From: Strigops habroptila
Taxonomy: Eukaryota; Chordata; Aves; Psittaciformes; Psittacidae
Assembly (NCBI RefSeq): GCF_004027225.2
Contig: NC_044277.2
Coordinates: 92,764,283 to 92,828,282, forward strand
DNA: 64,000 nt
Reading direction: 5' to 3'
Shown: positions 38,001 to 53,000 of the stretch, piece after piece
Layout of the letters: every line of letters starts with the position of its first letter
Position numbering within the stretch: the first letter of the stretch is position 1
Notes under the pieces: model-generated
What the model was told of the DNA's origin: nothing
The model's database searches: none
Seen by the model: only the letters and a program-made list of their open reading frames with translations
Position numbers and translations under genes: made by a program

Positions 38001-41000
38001 AATCCAAAAATTGTTTTTCTTTTTAGTTTTTAATTATGAGATTCCTCTACAAAGCTGTACTCTCCTGGCCTTTGCAATAGATCTGTGTCATTTTAAAACT
38101 TACAGTTGGAGAAGGATCAGGAAGTCTGTCATAACCCTTCTGCTTCCAGTTCACTTCTAACAGTTTCATGTGCACATGCCTCCCTTCAATGAAGGCTATA
38201 TAATCCTTGTAATTGCTGCAAGGCCCAGCTATGATGCTCATAAAATTGAGGAGATAGCTTAAATACTCCAGTAAAGAAGGTCTTGACCTGTGAAAATCAT
38301 CCACACAAACAAAACAGAACAAGGTAAAACACAGCAAGGGCTTTCACCAATGCTTTTTGTTGCACTGTCTGCCTCAGCCTCCAGCTCTCTCCTACCGCCT
38401 TCCCCCCAGCTGAAAGCTCATTAGATCTGTTTTGGAGAAGATGAAGCACAGGCTCTCTTATATCCCAGTGATGCCTGGCAGATGGCAGTCACAACAAGGG
38501 TATTGTGCAAGTGCTTAAGCTACAGGTGCACAAATGCTACTGATTTGAAAAGTTGTCATCTTATTGCTAGAAACATTTTAGTTAAAAACAGTCATAAATT
38601 TAAATACCCACTCTCAAACAAATTGACTTGCACATTTTGAACAGGCCAGCAGTATCAGGAGTGAGAAGTTGGTAATTGTCTTTGAACAATTGTCCAGTAT
38701 GTCAGGGACCAGTAACGGCTAGTAGACCACAACCTGAGTGACACTAGTGTCACCATGCTATGCCATGCAGTACCTTGCCTTCTCATGCAGACCACAGGGC
38801 AGCGAGCATTTAAGACCAGGACTCTCAGGCCTGAGAGGAGCTCTCACATACCCTTCAGCTCAGCCTTTTGAAGAATGGGAAGTGTGCATGAGACATAGAG
38901 GAAGCGAATGAAGAGGCACTCTGTCCTACTGTGCAAATGAAGGAAGTAATTGACTGTATTGTATCATGAACAGGAAAAAGAACTGATTGGAAAAAATTCC
39001 ACGTAAATTAAAAGGCAGCTGAAGATGAAAGTCAAAGAAAATCCATCATGTTCATCATTTCCATTTTGCAAGTTCCCACAAGTTCCTTTGGAGTTTTACA
39101 TTAGATGTAAAATGAAGAAGCTCCATTCCCCTTACTACAGATCAGTGGCATGGAAAAGAAAGATGCACAGGCCTCTCATCACTAGTGCAATTTGTAAATT
39201 GTTGGGCTTGTTTTATTGATGTGGCAGAAAACACCCATGTCCAAATTTTGCACTGATACACAGTGCTGTCCACAAATGTCCTAATAGCCACCCTCCAAGT
39301 AAACAAGGAGTGCCCAGATGAGAATAGAAACCAGAGCACAGTGCTTCAGGGCTCTCCTGTCCAAGACACAGATGGACATGCATAAACCAAAACCCACTTA
39401 AAATTCCTTCAGACTAAACCAAGTTTCTAGCAGGAAAACTAAGCAACAGTTAAACATTTGCTGTTGCCTACTTTTATTCTGAAGCAGAATTAGCTTGAAT
39501 AAACAGTGAGCTTAGCCAGGATTTTCTGCATTCATGTTAGTGGTTATTGTAGATGTTAGTGCCTGAATGGTATGTTCTCTGGCAAAAACATTTCACAGAA
39601 AGATGCAGCAAACAACTGGGGTAAGGCTCATCTTTCTGTTCTGCAAAATCGGGTCCATGATTTGGGCTTCTGAACTCTACAGTAAGATTAAAAATAAAGT
39701 CATTAGTTTCAGCTTAGATTCTGCACATGGTTGGGTGGGGATACATGAGCAATGCATGAAGGAATGTACAGAGGATGAGTGAGAAACAAAAACAAACCAA
39801 GAACAGGAGGGAAGACAAAAAGCTGTATTACCAAAGGGGATTTAAAACTCTTCAGTTGTGACTTGTCTGCCACCGGCACTTGAGCTATTGGCATGTACTT
39901 TTCTGTTATGAGCTCATCTACTGTACAAGAAATTAAAAAAAGGCCTGTTTGGTGAGAATTTGACTAGAATTAATCATATGGTCACAAGGGCCCAGTGCAG
40001 TTAAACATTATGCTGTGAGCTATAAAAATAGACTCAAAGCTATTGGTCACAGCAAAAGTTAAACAAGTCTCCCTACAGGATTTCTGCTTTTCAAGAAATT
40101 ACTCCCTTCTTACTTTTAGAAGCTCATAGGCAGATTTTCTGATGGTCAAATCTTCTGCCTTGGAAATGAAGGAAATAACTTCCTTGGCCTTAAACGTTTC
40201 ATGGTGAATAGTAGTTATGGTTCTAAGACTAATTCCTTAACACTAATTCTTCAAGAAAAAAAAAAAAGAAGAAATAAAAAATCGTCTGTGTCCTGCACGT
40301 GTATCAAGAGACAAACAAGGAAAAAAAGAGGTGCTCAAAGATACGATCAATATGCTGCCTCCCTCTGAAAAATGAGAGGACTAATCACATAACATGAAGG
40401 ACTAGGAGTATTAACATTACAGAGGGAGTTAGGAAAAATAAAATTTCAGAATCCAAAAAGTGTAGCAAAGAAAAGCAGTACTTGAAGTGTCAGAGTCAAA
40501 CCAAAACAGATTTCTACTGCACAGTGGTTTGTTGACAGAGGAGTATTCTGCTTGGAAAAATAACATCTCAAAGACAGGATGAAGACAACAGCCCGAAAGT
40601 CTATATAGTACAGTCTTAACTTGTATATAAAAGAGTTAATTCAGCAAAGACTAGTTTTGTTGCATGTGGAGTATACATTTAAGTCAATGAGATGTTGCTA
40701 AGTACTTCAGTGCTTTGCTGACCAGCACAGGGTGATAAAGACTCAAGTCTTAGATTGAAGAAATAAGAAATAAAGTAGAGAAGATATATTTGTGTAAGGA
40801 GGGCAGTGACAGCAGCATTACAAAACCAAAACTGCTCAAGCAGAAAAAAAAAAACAAACCACAAACAGGTAGGACTTTTGGCTTATCATGGGCTGGAAAG
40901 AAGCAGGGAACATTTTCATGGCCTCATCACTACACAACCCAAACCCTAAACTTCTTTGGATGAAATTAAACACAAATCACTAGAGAAATTAAATTCTTAC

Positions 41001-44000
41001 TTTACAGCAAGCCGATTCTGCTCAGCAGTGAGCTCCTCAGCTTGTCGCCCTATTCCTAGAGAGAAAGAAAAAAGTCACATTAGATCTTTCTGAAAGCCAA
41101 ACAGTGAAAGCTATCCCCAAAGCCTTATGTTTGTATCTCACAGATAACTTTCTTTAGCCATAAACTTCAAGATTTTGTCACAGACAGTTGTAATACAGCT
41201 TAATTCCTAACTTTCAGGTCAAGTATACTCATGTTCTACTCCACCTTTTCACCCAGTTCCTTACCTCCTTCCCCCTTTTGCCCCCTTGCTACACTTTCAG
41301 GAAGAGCAGCCATAATATTCCCACACACACAATGCAACTCTCAATGCCATCAACTGGCAGCAGCCCCCAGCAGCCTCTACTAACAGTCCTGGGCTGGAAA
41401 AACCCCTGCTGCCAGAAGCTACCGGCTCAGTTAAGCACTAGGCTCCCGCCGGCTCCTTGGTGAGAAATGGAGCATTTCACAGCAGGAGGAGCGGGCAATG
41501 GAAGAGAAATGGACTCTCTAGTGAACAGAAGCTCCACTGGTGTGAATGAGCAGCCAGCCTGCCTGCTGCTGGAGCAAGCCTAAACACACATATCAGTAAT
41601 AATCTGGAATTGTCCAGACTGGGTGACCTCCTGTGGGGTCCACAAGACCTTTGGGGCCAGAGGTAGAGCACAGACTCGCTGCCCAGGAAAACTATGATGG
41701 CCTTTTATGTCTTTTATGATGGCCATGCTGTTCATAGCTCATAGCAAATATCTCAAAACTTTCACTCTGAAGCTTAAGTCGCACATACTGTGAGGAATTC
41801 CACTGGCTTCAGCAGAACAGCTCACCATGGGATGAGTCACAGCATTCGAAGCTGAACATGCACATACACAGCTTCACAAGATCAGGGGCTTGGCATCAAT
41901 TAACACGACTGTTCTAAATGTTGTGGCCGTAATTACCAATACACGCAAACACAAGACCCATTTCCTAAAAAGACTGCTGATAAGCTGCTCATTTCCATTC
42001 TCTCCCCACTCTTTCAGTTTGCAAATACTGGGAGGGTCTGAGTTCCAGGGAAACAATTAAGCACTTAATTACTTAAAGGGCTGGGTATTTTGTTTGTCTG
42101 TTTCCATTTACGGGCAGCTGCATTACATTTTTACAAATAGATATTTGTCACTGATGCTTGAACCACAAGCTGCCTCAACTGTGCTATATATGGAGGTTCA
42201 CAATGTAACGAGCCTTTCCCACCAGCATTAATCTGTAGAATTTCTGGTTTGTTTAAAAGGCTCCTGTGTCTGCTATTATCTTTTCCTTTCTTTCTGTTCA
42301 TTTACCTTCAATATTCTACATGCACATCTAGGTTGCACACCACCATGGAATGCAGCTATACGTAAGCTGACTAGCTTAAATAACAGAAGCAGAAAAGCCC
42401 CAGTGATATGAAAGTCAATAACAAGGTCATTTAGCTGAGCTTCAAGCTGCACCCATTATAGCCGCCTGAAAGTATTAGACCCACTTGTGTAAACTTGGCT
42501 TGCAAACAATGCCAGACTCTGCAGCCCGTGGTGTGGTCATCACCTAAATCTTACATCAAAACAACTCTATGGCAGGCTACTCATATAGTCACCCACAGCT
42601 TATAATGCAATGGGAGTCAGACCATCAGAAATTCACATGATGATGACTGATATTTCTAGCCTTAGTGCTGTGCTAGACACAGGCATTTTACTGGGAAATA
42701 ATAGCGTTCTTTGTCACAGCACAGCACAAGACTGAAGACAATGTTATTTTGGTTGCAACTGTGCTTCTCCCTGCACTGTGAAAAAAGCTACTGAATTCCA
42801 TCTCACAACCCATGGAGTACATTAACACTGTGTATATCAATGATAGTATATTTTTGCTGCATTAACGTTATTGACTGAACCTATGTATCAAACACAACTC
42901 TCGATTTTTGAGAACCAGGAACACCTTTACGGACCTTAATGGAGGTGCACTGTAGCATCTAAATAGCAAATACTAGTCCTAGCTAAAATCCAAACGGGGC
43001 TGTAAGGAGCACCCAAAGGGGAAAACGGTTGTCTTTGCTACTGCAAAGACAGTTTGATCCAAGAGAACTGATCAAAACTTGAAGTTTCTAATTTTCCTCC
43101 ACAAAAGCATTTTTCTTCTTTTTTTGGAGCAGCTTTCTGAACTATTTCATCCACTCTGTAACTCAACCACAGAATGCACTGGAATAAAAAGTCTTCGAAA
43201 CATGGGAAGAAATTCCTTTTCTTACCATCATGTAACTGGCATGCAAGTGTTGTGATCTTCTGTGTAATTATCATCAGTGGACTGTAACAAAGAAAAACAA
43301 GTCACATGTCTTGTAATACAAATTATTCCCAACTTTCTTACTGAATGTTTTTATCCTTTTAAAAGGCATAACTGTATTTGCAACAAGTGGAAAACATCCA
43401 ATTCAAACTGAAGGAGGCACTCAGGCATAAGAAAATTACCTGGTATCAAAACAACCCCACAGTAGCTTGCACTGGAATTCTTAATTGCTAAACGTGCACA
43501 AAGCCTTATTTTATTTCTCCCCATCCTGCAGCAGTGCAAACTGTAATTCAGGAGGAATTGCACCACTAGGAAATACCAGCTTCTGCAATCAACTAGGCTT
43601 CTTTTCAGGCAAAGACCAAATTTAAGCCCTATACGACAGAACACTAGAATACAGCAGTGCTGCTGTAACATAACTCTGCCTCTTCTTGCTGTTACTCTCC
43701 TATTGTCTGTCTCCTCAGTGCCCTAAAAAAATGTCGACTCTGCAGATACCCATGCTTATTTCCCCACATGAATAGCCCTATCAATTAATTAGGACTGCGT
43801 GCAAATACCAGAATAGCTGTCAGCACAGCAGTTTCCCATTCATTTCTTGGCCAAGCAACTGCCTTGTGGATAGCCTGTCCAAGATGTACCATCCAACGGG
43901 AATGTTTGGGCATGTGGGATCTGGAGCCTCCCAAAAACATAAGCTAGCTGTAGCTGAGCCACGCTTGCAGGCTACAACCATCCAGCAGCATTGGTGCCAA

Positions 44001-47000
44001 CCAAACAAGCAGTGTAAGAATGGCCACTACGTTCAATAGGACTGTGTATACTTCCCATATGCAGTTTTACCAAGCTTCTTAGCATTGTGGGAAACGTGAA
44101 CTGCTGTAGGAAAAAAGAGGGGAAAAAAAAAGAGCAAAACTCAGCTTGGTGCATCAGTAGCTGGTCCCCATGAGGGTAAAGGATGCAGCCAGGAGGATTC
44201 AAAAGAATAAGAAGATGGGTAGAAAACCATGGGGACAACTAACTAGTTCCTCATAGGCAGAGGTTCCAGGGCTAATTGTGGTCCATATACAGCTTCTAAG
44301 GGCTATGGAGCCCTAAACACAAACCTGGCACTGAACATCTGTGATCTGGAAGGACCTGTGGCTACACTACCTTCAAGACCTTCACAACCACAAGAGCCGG
44401 AAGGTTGTAATGGGTAATGAGGATACATTATTATTTTAAAAGCATTAATTGCAATATGTAAAACCAGTTACGCAGAAGAGATTCGTCTTTGCTGAGGATT
44501 AATGCAATGGATTGTGATAAATTTTCAGAGAGGTTTCTGCTCGAACACAAATGACATCTTCAACATGGAAATTAAAACCCAAGTCTGTGTACATGCTATT
44601 TACAGAGTTTGACCATTATATGGAACTTTCAAAAAGTAAAGAGACATAGATGATTACTCCAAATATTATGGCTATTCATTTTAAATATTGTAGAATATTG
44701 TCTGGAATTCAATGAAAGAAAAAAAGCCGAAGGCTTTTTTCTTTTTTTCCCCAAGGAAAGAAAAATAAAAAAGTGTAAGTTGCTATCAATGGTGTCTCTA
44801 CCTATAATAACAAACGTTCATCTTCTGCAGAGATTTTCAAGAAATTCTGTATCATCCTTGACTAGATCAACCTACTGGTTACAATCAAATGTAAGCTCAA
44901 TGTCCAAAATAAACACTTTGCAGTCTGATTTTTCCACTATGATGAATCAAACTGATTTTCAAGATAATTCATATGCTGAGCATGGTGAACACAATATCGG
45001 AAAAAGACATTCTTTCGCTATAAGTGGTCGTCTAATTTTTTTTTAATACTGAATATGGCTGACCTTTTTCAGGAGTCCAATTATAATTTGCATTTTCTAC
45101 ACAAAACCAGAGAACATTCAGTATCAGCCAATTTCTCAATCAGAAACTATTTTTATAATTTCAGCAGTCCCTACTTTAAATGTCAGTTAAAAAAGTTTGC
45201 TCATAAAATCCAGAACATGCTTAAATATACACAGATCTAGAATATAACACAAGGGTTTATACACCAGCTCTCTTTGGGTCATCTAGACCACTGATTGCAG
45301 CTAAGGAATGGAAGAATATAGCAAGGACTTTCACCTTCTAGACAACTCTAATATTGTGAAAAGGTCATTCTAATTTTTACTCCAATTCATCTTTCAAGAT
45401 AAATGATTTATAAGCTGTTTTCACCATTATCTTCAACATCCTATTTCTCAAAGTAGATTTTCCCATTCAGGCAAAATTTAGCTTTGTTTTCAAAGATAAA
45501 TAAATCCTGATTCTTTAAGCATATGAAAAAGCAGATATTTTTTTAAATCCTTAAGAGAGACAGAGGCTGTCAGTGATCCAGCAGTTCTACTGCAATAAAC
45601 ACAGATTTTTATTTTGTCAGTGCTTGACCTTTTAGCTTTGTGGGTGAACACTAAAGCTTGTTCCAAATTGGTTAAATTTGTTGCGCATGTTTCTTATAGC
45701 AAGCAGTTTATGCCAATATTGAAGTGGGTAACTTTAAACCTCAGGCTCAGAGCCAAAACTGTATGCCTGTAAGTGCCTAAATTTAGACACTTGTCTTAGA
45801 AAATTGGGCCCCCCACTGTAAGCCAGAGAACCAAAATGCAAACAATCTTGATATGCTGATTAACCGAGGGGAGCAAAGTGCAGCCTGCACTGAAGTCATA
45901 CAATGTATAAACAGAGAAGAGAGAGGTTCTCTTCATCTATATTAGGAATTCATCGCCTCATTGACAGCACATTGTAACCTAGCAGAACAACTCAGCCTTT
46001 CGTGCACTTCAGTCAAAGACAGAGAGCCTGCTTGCCTCAAGTGCCAAATCCAGGAGACGCGCAAGCACAGAAGTGATGCTGCTGACACCGTGGGTGAGAG
46101 GGAGACTCACAGAGAGCATCCAAGATACCTTCGTTTCTCTCTCCGGCCATCATTGTATTACACATCTACATATCTTTTCTATAATCTACTCGGGAAGGTG
46201 GAAACCAGCTGTACAGTGGCAATGTGATGACACCCTCTAAATCTTTCACAAGATCAGTATTAGATACCATTAAACACAAAGGGTAAGCAAGGTTTCAGGT
46301 GAACAGGGAGCATCTTCTTCCTCCCTCACCCATCTACCATTCCCCCACTGAACTGATCCCAGTGGGGAACCAAGCCTTTGCTGCAGGTAAGGGCAGAGCA
46401 CAACAAAACAATGGCCGTACTGGAGCTCCCTCTTCTTCTGGCACCCCTTTGGATTGTGGAGGCCCCCTTCTGCACAGCCACACCCATCCCACTCCTCCCT
46501 GGGGACTCACCAATCTATCCTCACCTCACACACACACAGAGCAAGTCTAGGACTGGTTTTGTTTCTCCAGAAGGAAGAGCAGAGCAATGCATGATGATGC
46601 AAGTCTTGAAACAGTATTAAAAATTAGATAAGAAAAATACATTTAATATAGAAGGAAATTAGTGTCATCATTTCCTAAATAGACATGTGGGTTTTGATTT
46701 AAATCTTGGTCATACCAAAGCACTGAATTATCATTTCTATTCAGCCTTTCAAGCAAGCTCTAATTTTAAACAGTAATAAAACATTGCATAAGTTAATAGA
46801 TAAAATACAGCATCATGTCACATACAGTCACCTGTTTCCTACCTGATAATATTTTAAACCTTATACTCTACTGGAAAAAGTCAGTAGTGCTACAAACAAG
46901 AAGGGGAGTTCATAAAACTATAAAACTTCCAACCACCTTGAAAAATTGCCCCAGGGAATCTATGAAATAGGAAACTTCAACAAGTAAAAAGTAATAAAAA

Positions 47001-50000
47001 ACCAAACAAAAAAAACTGTCTTTACCTTAAAAAATAAAAAATAACCTTAAAAAAAAAACACAAGACAAAGATCCAACAGTTTACAGAGAATGCTTCATAG
47101 AGGGTTTTACCCCCCTAATTAAACCTTCAAGCTGAAAACATACCAGTTGTTTTTTTTACCAGCTGTAAAAATTACATTAAAATGTAATTTTTAAACATGG
47201 TTTCCCTCAATGTAATAAATTTGCCCAGAAGCACAGGCCAGTGGAAATAAAGAAATGGGCATCAGTTGTAGACTGCTGTGGGGATCCTCCCCGTATCACA
47301 GGCTGGCTTCTACCCTGATCAATCTTTGATGCTTATGAGAGAAAAGACATTTACCAAGCAGAGTCTGCCTGACCTTAGGTAATCCCATGGAGGAGCCTGG
47401 CACATGCTTGCTAGAAATAGTTTCCACTGACCTGATTTCACTAAGAGAGGAGGTGGAGTCAAAAGGCTCATTGCAGACAAGTCTCTAAACCAGCAAACAT
47501 TTATTTCACAGTTATCTCTTTAGCCCAAAGCCACAATGAGAAGTTCACACAGTTACACTCTGCTACAACACGAACTGTGCTGCCAAGGGTTTCACCAAGC
47601 CAGAGAAGCCCCAACAGCTTTACCGGCAGTGGGCTCTTACTTCTGCTTTCAACTGCAAAATGAAGAAGTACTGAAGGAAAAATACTTCACTAAACACACT
47701 CATGCCTCCAAAGCAACTTACAGTTTGGTTCATGTGGGTTTTTTGGTGAAAGCTCCCTAGAAGCATGTCACTTGAAAGAGTATTTACTTCTGAAGAAGTG
47801 TCCTGGGATACACTAGATGTGCAGAGCTCTCTAGTAGTGACTGCTTCCTTGAATTTTGGCTAATTCCCACATTGCAGCTCTTGCAGGGCTCCTGTGTAAC
47901 CACTGGTAAGTGATCTCAGTGCAGTTTCAAGTGGGCAAATGCCCAGCGGAGCAGCCAAGCGGCGAGCAGACACGGAAAACAGACTGATCCCCCCCTTATT
48001 CACCCTGCACCTGTGCTGCTGTACTGCCCCTGGGGACTTGCTGCGACCAGAGTCACCCAGAGCTGCTGAACCTGCCCTGCAACAACAGATTGCACTTCGT
48101 ACATTTAAAACACAAGAAAATAAAAATAACCAACTGAACTCGCAGGACCAGTCAGTATTTCTGCACTGTGTTCTAGCATGGCAACAGAAAACATCTATGT
48201 CTGTTTTCATCTGCAAATGTATTATTTCCTTCATAGAAAACAGCTGTTGTACCTTTGTTGCTCCCTTTTGTGGCTGATAATAAGCCACTAAGAGGGGAAA
48301 ACACAGCAAGAAAACACTAACCACCCAACAAAAATTCACTGCCTGAAGTGATGCTGTTTACTGAAGTATTTGCTTACGTGTTTTTTGAGAGGGGTCTTTC
48401 AATGACCATCCCTTTCTAAACAGTTTGCTGAGAATGCTGCTGCTGTTCTGCATTTGGGATATAGCGAGCACATAAAGATGTCCATTACTTCTGGAGAGTG
48501 ATGTCCACCAAATTGTTTACGTAAGAGAGAGAGTTGACATCTGCAGGGAGAAAATCTGCTCGAGTTTCCCTGATAGTTCTCTCTAAGACCAGCAGAAGAT
48601 TAAAAACAATGCCAGTGTGTGTGGTCATTTTCACAAACGGAGCTTCTTTTCTGTAAGGAATGGCACTAAGGAACTCATATATGCACAATCATTCCCTCAT
48701 GGTCACCAAATGAGCTGCAATATTAGGAAATTTTGCTTAGACAGTGCAAGAATTTGAAGAGAAAGCAAAAAAACTTTATGGTCTTAATCAAGCAAAGGAT
48801 TAAAACATATAAAACTTCCACATGGATGAAGAGCTCCTCTGAATTCTGTCCAGATGATCACATGCATACTCTACTTGTTCATGTAGCTTGCTAGATTGAA
48901 ACCATATTTACTACTAGTTTCCAAAAATCCCAATCAAGATCCTTTGATTTATTTTAAACTATTATATCTCTAAAGCCATAATATTACTATACTCAGTCTG
49001 AGCCTGTGATGTATAGAAAAAAAAACCCACCGAACTGTATGTTAGTATTACCATTTTTATAAAGTTGTATAGAAACCAGGCAACTTACCAGCATAATCCT
49101 CTTAGCATAAAGAAGAAGAAATGAGAGAAAGAGAGAAAGAGTTAGGATTTAGTTTTCCTACGTACAATGTATAAATGCCACAGCAAACCAAGCAAAATAA
49201 AATATGCATGTTTCAAAGATTGATTTGAATTAAAGGAGAAGCACAGCATGCGGTTATTTTACAATCAGTGTTCAAAAATGAATAGTTTTCTTTAAGAAAG
49301 TAGTCAAGAGAAAATTGCTACACTATGTCACCATACTTTTGTGAAATAATATAAATGAAAACTGGTAAAATATAGATATAATTTTTAAAAACTAATTAAA
49401 ATTAAGGTGTAGCAAGCTGGAACTGGTTTTCATTAAAACCTGGCACATAGTTAAAAAAAAAAAAAGCCTAAAAAAAAGAGTTTTCACTAAAGTACTAGGA
49501 TATTCATGAAAAACCCTTAAACCAAAAAATTGCTGTAAGCAGCTTGAGTACAGTTTGGATTGTGGGAGTCAGTGACCAGGCCTGCCCTTTGCATGGGTTA
49601 CAAGAATTAACTAGTCATCAGAAGTGCACAAGTTTCCTTACTTTTTAACCTTGAAGTGATGAGTCACAGCTTGACCTTCCATTTTCCAGTTTACTTAAGA
49701 CATGACTCAAAAGTTACCTTGTTCTACCCATCTCTACCTGCATTTTATGAGCTGTGTTCTCAAAACGGAGGACTCCAAACAAATAGCACAACCGGCTGTT
49801 ACTAAAGTACCTCCCCCTCCAATCCCCCCTCCCCCTGCCAAATAATCTATTTGCAAACACACATCAAAAGGGTTATACCTGCAAGCTGTTAAGCGCACAA
49901 AGCAGGTCAAGAGAACAAATGAGGTATGCCAGCTTTCAGCACCAACACTGTGAAACACTCATTTAGCATCTAGTTCATCACTTTAGGGAACTGACATCGC

Positions 50001-53000
50001 AAAGCTGATGGCACTAAAACTGGTTACATGCCTATTTGATGTTGATTAAAACTTTCCCCTTGCAATTAGGTGTCAGACTTATGGGATACTGAGAGCTCAA
50101 ATATAAGTCAGCAGATGACAGGCTTTTTATTCCCTTTTAAAGATTCCCTTAAATAGAGTGCTTTGCCTTCTCAGTGTATGTCCCCAGCTATATTCACCCA
50201 AAAGAGTGGAAGGTTGGAGGGAAATGGGCTCCATGGATTCTGTCTCAGTTGCTTCTGAAGTCCTGAGGGAGGACTTGAAAGCCATCCTTTCAGCCAGGAG
50301 CCTGTTTGAATGCTCCTCTCTTACCACATGCAATAGATGTGGAACAATCAAACATGGGAGAATGAGCAAGAAGAGGTTGAGCTACTGCTCATACATGGTA
50401 AAACTGTGGTCAGGGAGTATATTTTGTCTCTCTGGGTCATCACGTCTGTTTAGATATGTGCATAAAGTCTCAGTGGGCACGTATAGTTTACAGCTGAAGA
50501 CCAGTTTTAAGACAGATTTATGAGACTGACCTGGGTTTCAGCACTTTGGATTGCAAGTTTTTACTGATACCACTACAGTATTTTTGTCTTAGTTTTTAAA
50601 ATATACCATGAAGATGTAGTTCATATCTATACTACATTTTCCAGTTGTTTACTACTTGGCAGCTTTATGTTTGACTGAAGTTTAGGAATTGGTTTATATC
50701 TTGAAGCATCAGGACAAAATCAAATAACAGAGTAAGTTCAGTACCATTCCTATCTCTAGTGATGAGACATCACTAGAGAAGAGTAGCTCCATTTTCATCA
50801 AGAAAGCAGAAAATTTTATAAACAACCACCATTCCTCTTCTTCCACCCCCAGTCTCAGCTGGATCTCTATTGAATGTTTTCAGCAGCGGACAACTAATAC
50901 ACCTCACAGTGCATTTCTGAACACACTGCTCAGAAAAGCATGTTTTCTTGCATTTCTCTGTCTCATACACACACAGAGCTACAGCATCCCAGTCTCGTTT
51001 GTAGGCTTCTTGGTATGTCATGCTCTTTCAGGACATGCTTTTGTATATTAAAAGAACTGCAGAAAAAATATAGAACTAAATTTCTCTAAATGCATGAGTT
51101 ACCATTTCTGCCCCCTCTTGTAATTAAAAAAAAACCAACCAAAAAACCCCAAACAAAAAACCGCCAAAAACCCAAAACCAAAAAAACCCAAGCCCCAACC
51201 CCCCCCCCCCCAAAAAACCAAACCCAAAACAAACCCCAAAAGTCTCAGAGGAACTTTGCCCCTGCCCCCCCCCAAATTTAAGTAAATCCTTAAACCCACC
51301 ACCTCACACAGACACATGCACACAGACAGCAAAAACTTTTGGTTTCCTTCTTAATGCCTATAAGAGGACAGAGGCTTGAAAGAGACATCAACCTACTTGT
51401 GCCAGTTTACAGAAGCTTTTCATAGTATGTTACTAATTACTCTGTATTCAGCCATTCAACGAAACAAGTGGAATACAGATTAGCACATTGTTTTCAAATC
51501 ATGCAAGAGCATACCTTCCTCTCATAAACAAAATACATAGGGTTAGCTGCGTTTTTGCAAAGCATCCTCTACTGCTTCAGCAAAATCAAACAGAGGCTAC
51601 AGTATATACGAAGAACACTGTTCCACAGAATTGCATGGTGTATAAAAAGTTGTACTGTTTCTACATCAGCCACAACCCACCTCTGTGAGAGAACCCGTAA
51701 GCCCTGCACCAGCAGTGAAAGGCGATTTTGTATGTGTGTCTACTTGGGTTACCCACCCACCCAACCTCCCAGCTCCTCCAGCCACTCACCCCCTGACCAA
51801 GTCCTGTCCACTGGAGTGCCTGGGGTGGGAAACACCTTCACAGTGGGGGCATCAAGATAAATCAGAACACAGCAAAGAATGACACAGAGTGATGGCAGTG
51901 CCTAGGAAGGCGAAAGAGGGCAGCCCATCCCACCTCTCAGGGCAGACCACCAGGGACCAGAGCACCAGCTGGGCTGCTCACCAGGACTCCTCCAGCTCCA
52001 GCAAGCCACTGTGCAGATTTATCCTCCCAGACCACTCTAGGTCTAGCTAACCAAGTTCTACTTTCCTAACTAGATAGTGCCTAGCAAGAAAATAGCAGAA
52101 ACAATGAATCAATGCAAAAAATCAGTATTTATTCCTTCCTTCCTAAAAACAAACAAAACGAAACACAAAACCAAAACACAACAATAAAAACCAACCAAAA
52201 AAACCCAAACAACCAACCAAATAAAAAGCCTTAGAAAAAGCTTAATGGAAACAAAACTGCAGGTGCTTCACAGATTACAAAAATTATTCTTGAAACATAC
52301 TGAATTCAACTAATGCTAATTGACACAGGACCCAGCTTGCAGACTCACTCACCCGGAAAAATCTGTAGTGAGAATACCATAATGAAATATGTAAATTCGG
52401 CTTATGTGGCACAACGTGAGGTATCCCATAGCTACGACAAAGGAGTACCTAAAAACATAACATACAGAACACATAGTTACCAACACAAGTACCAACAAGA
52501 ACTAGAATCACTCAGATTCTGGGCTTGTTTGGGAGTGGAGTTTGATTTTTGCAGGTTAGCTTGTTAAGAACTCTGAAGCTACGTTACAAGATCTGGCAGA
52601 AAGAGGATTGATGGTTTTTTGTGCCCAGCTGAAACATCACAGAGGTGTCTCCTCACACTGGGGGTGGGAAAAAAGGAGAAACAGGATCACTTCAAGTCAG
52701 GCATTTCAATTTTAGAGTTCCCACTCTCACATATTATTTTGAAGTAGCATTTGAAACCAGATGCTACTGTATGAGCATCACTGAAGTTATCTCCTGCCTT
52801 TTTTGTCTGTAAATGTTATTTACATGTACAACTGTTCCTCAGTACCAGAAACTAATATTTCAAGCTAAAGATATTTTCTCTCTCCTGATTTTGTATCAAG
52901 GCAGATAATGACACAGCCTAATCTTTTCAGCTCTACATGCTGAAATGCACCATCTTCCAGAAGAATCACAGAATCATTTAGGTTGGAAAGGGCCATTAAG

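Larger units (their letters stand above)
43282..52352 (-). other. MBOAT1 intron 4
   Basis: 9071 bp, the largest complete intron here, and the only one with marked low-complexity tracts (51.1 and 52.1 kb) and a long palindrome (47.17 kb). No additional exon fits the exon 4 to exon 5 phase. Confidence 0.85.

Noticed and set aside
44719-44740. Hairpin AAAAAAGCC-GAA-GGCTTTTTT that looks like a bacterial intrinsic terminator
   Set aside because: It lies in an intron of a vertebrate gene with no bacterial context. It is a chance inverted repeat in A/T-rich sequence.
48485-48688. 67-codon minus-strand frame inside intron 4 as an extra MBOAT1 exon
   Set aside because: Exon 4 joins exon 5 in phase and restores the conserved DFSGPLM sequence, so nothing is missing. 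The frame does not resemble MBOAT proteins.
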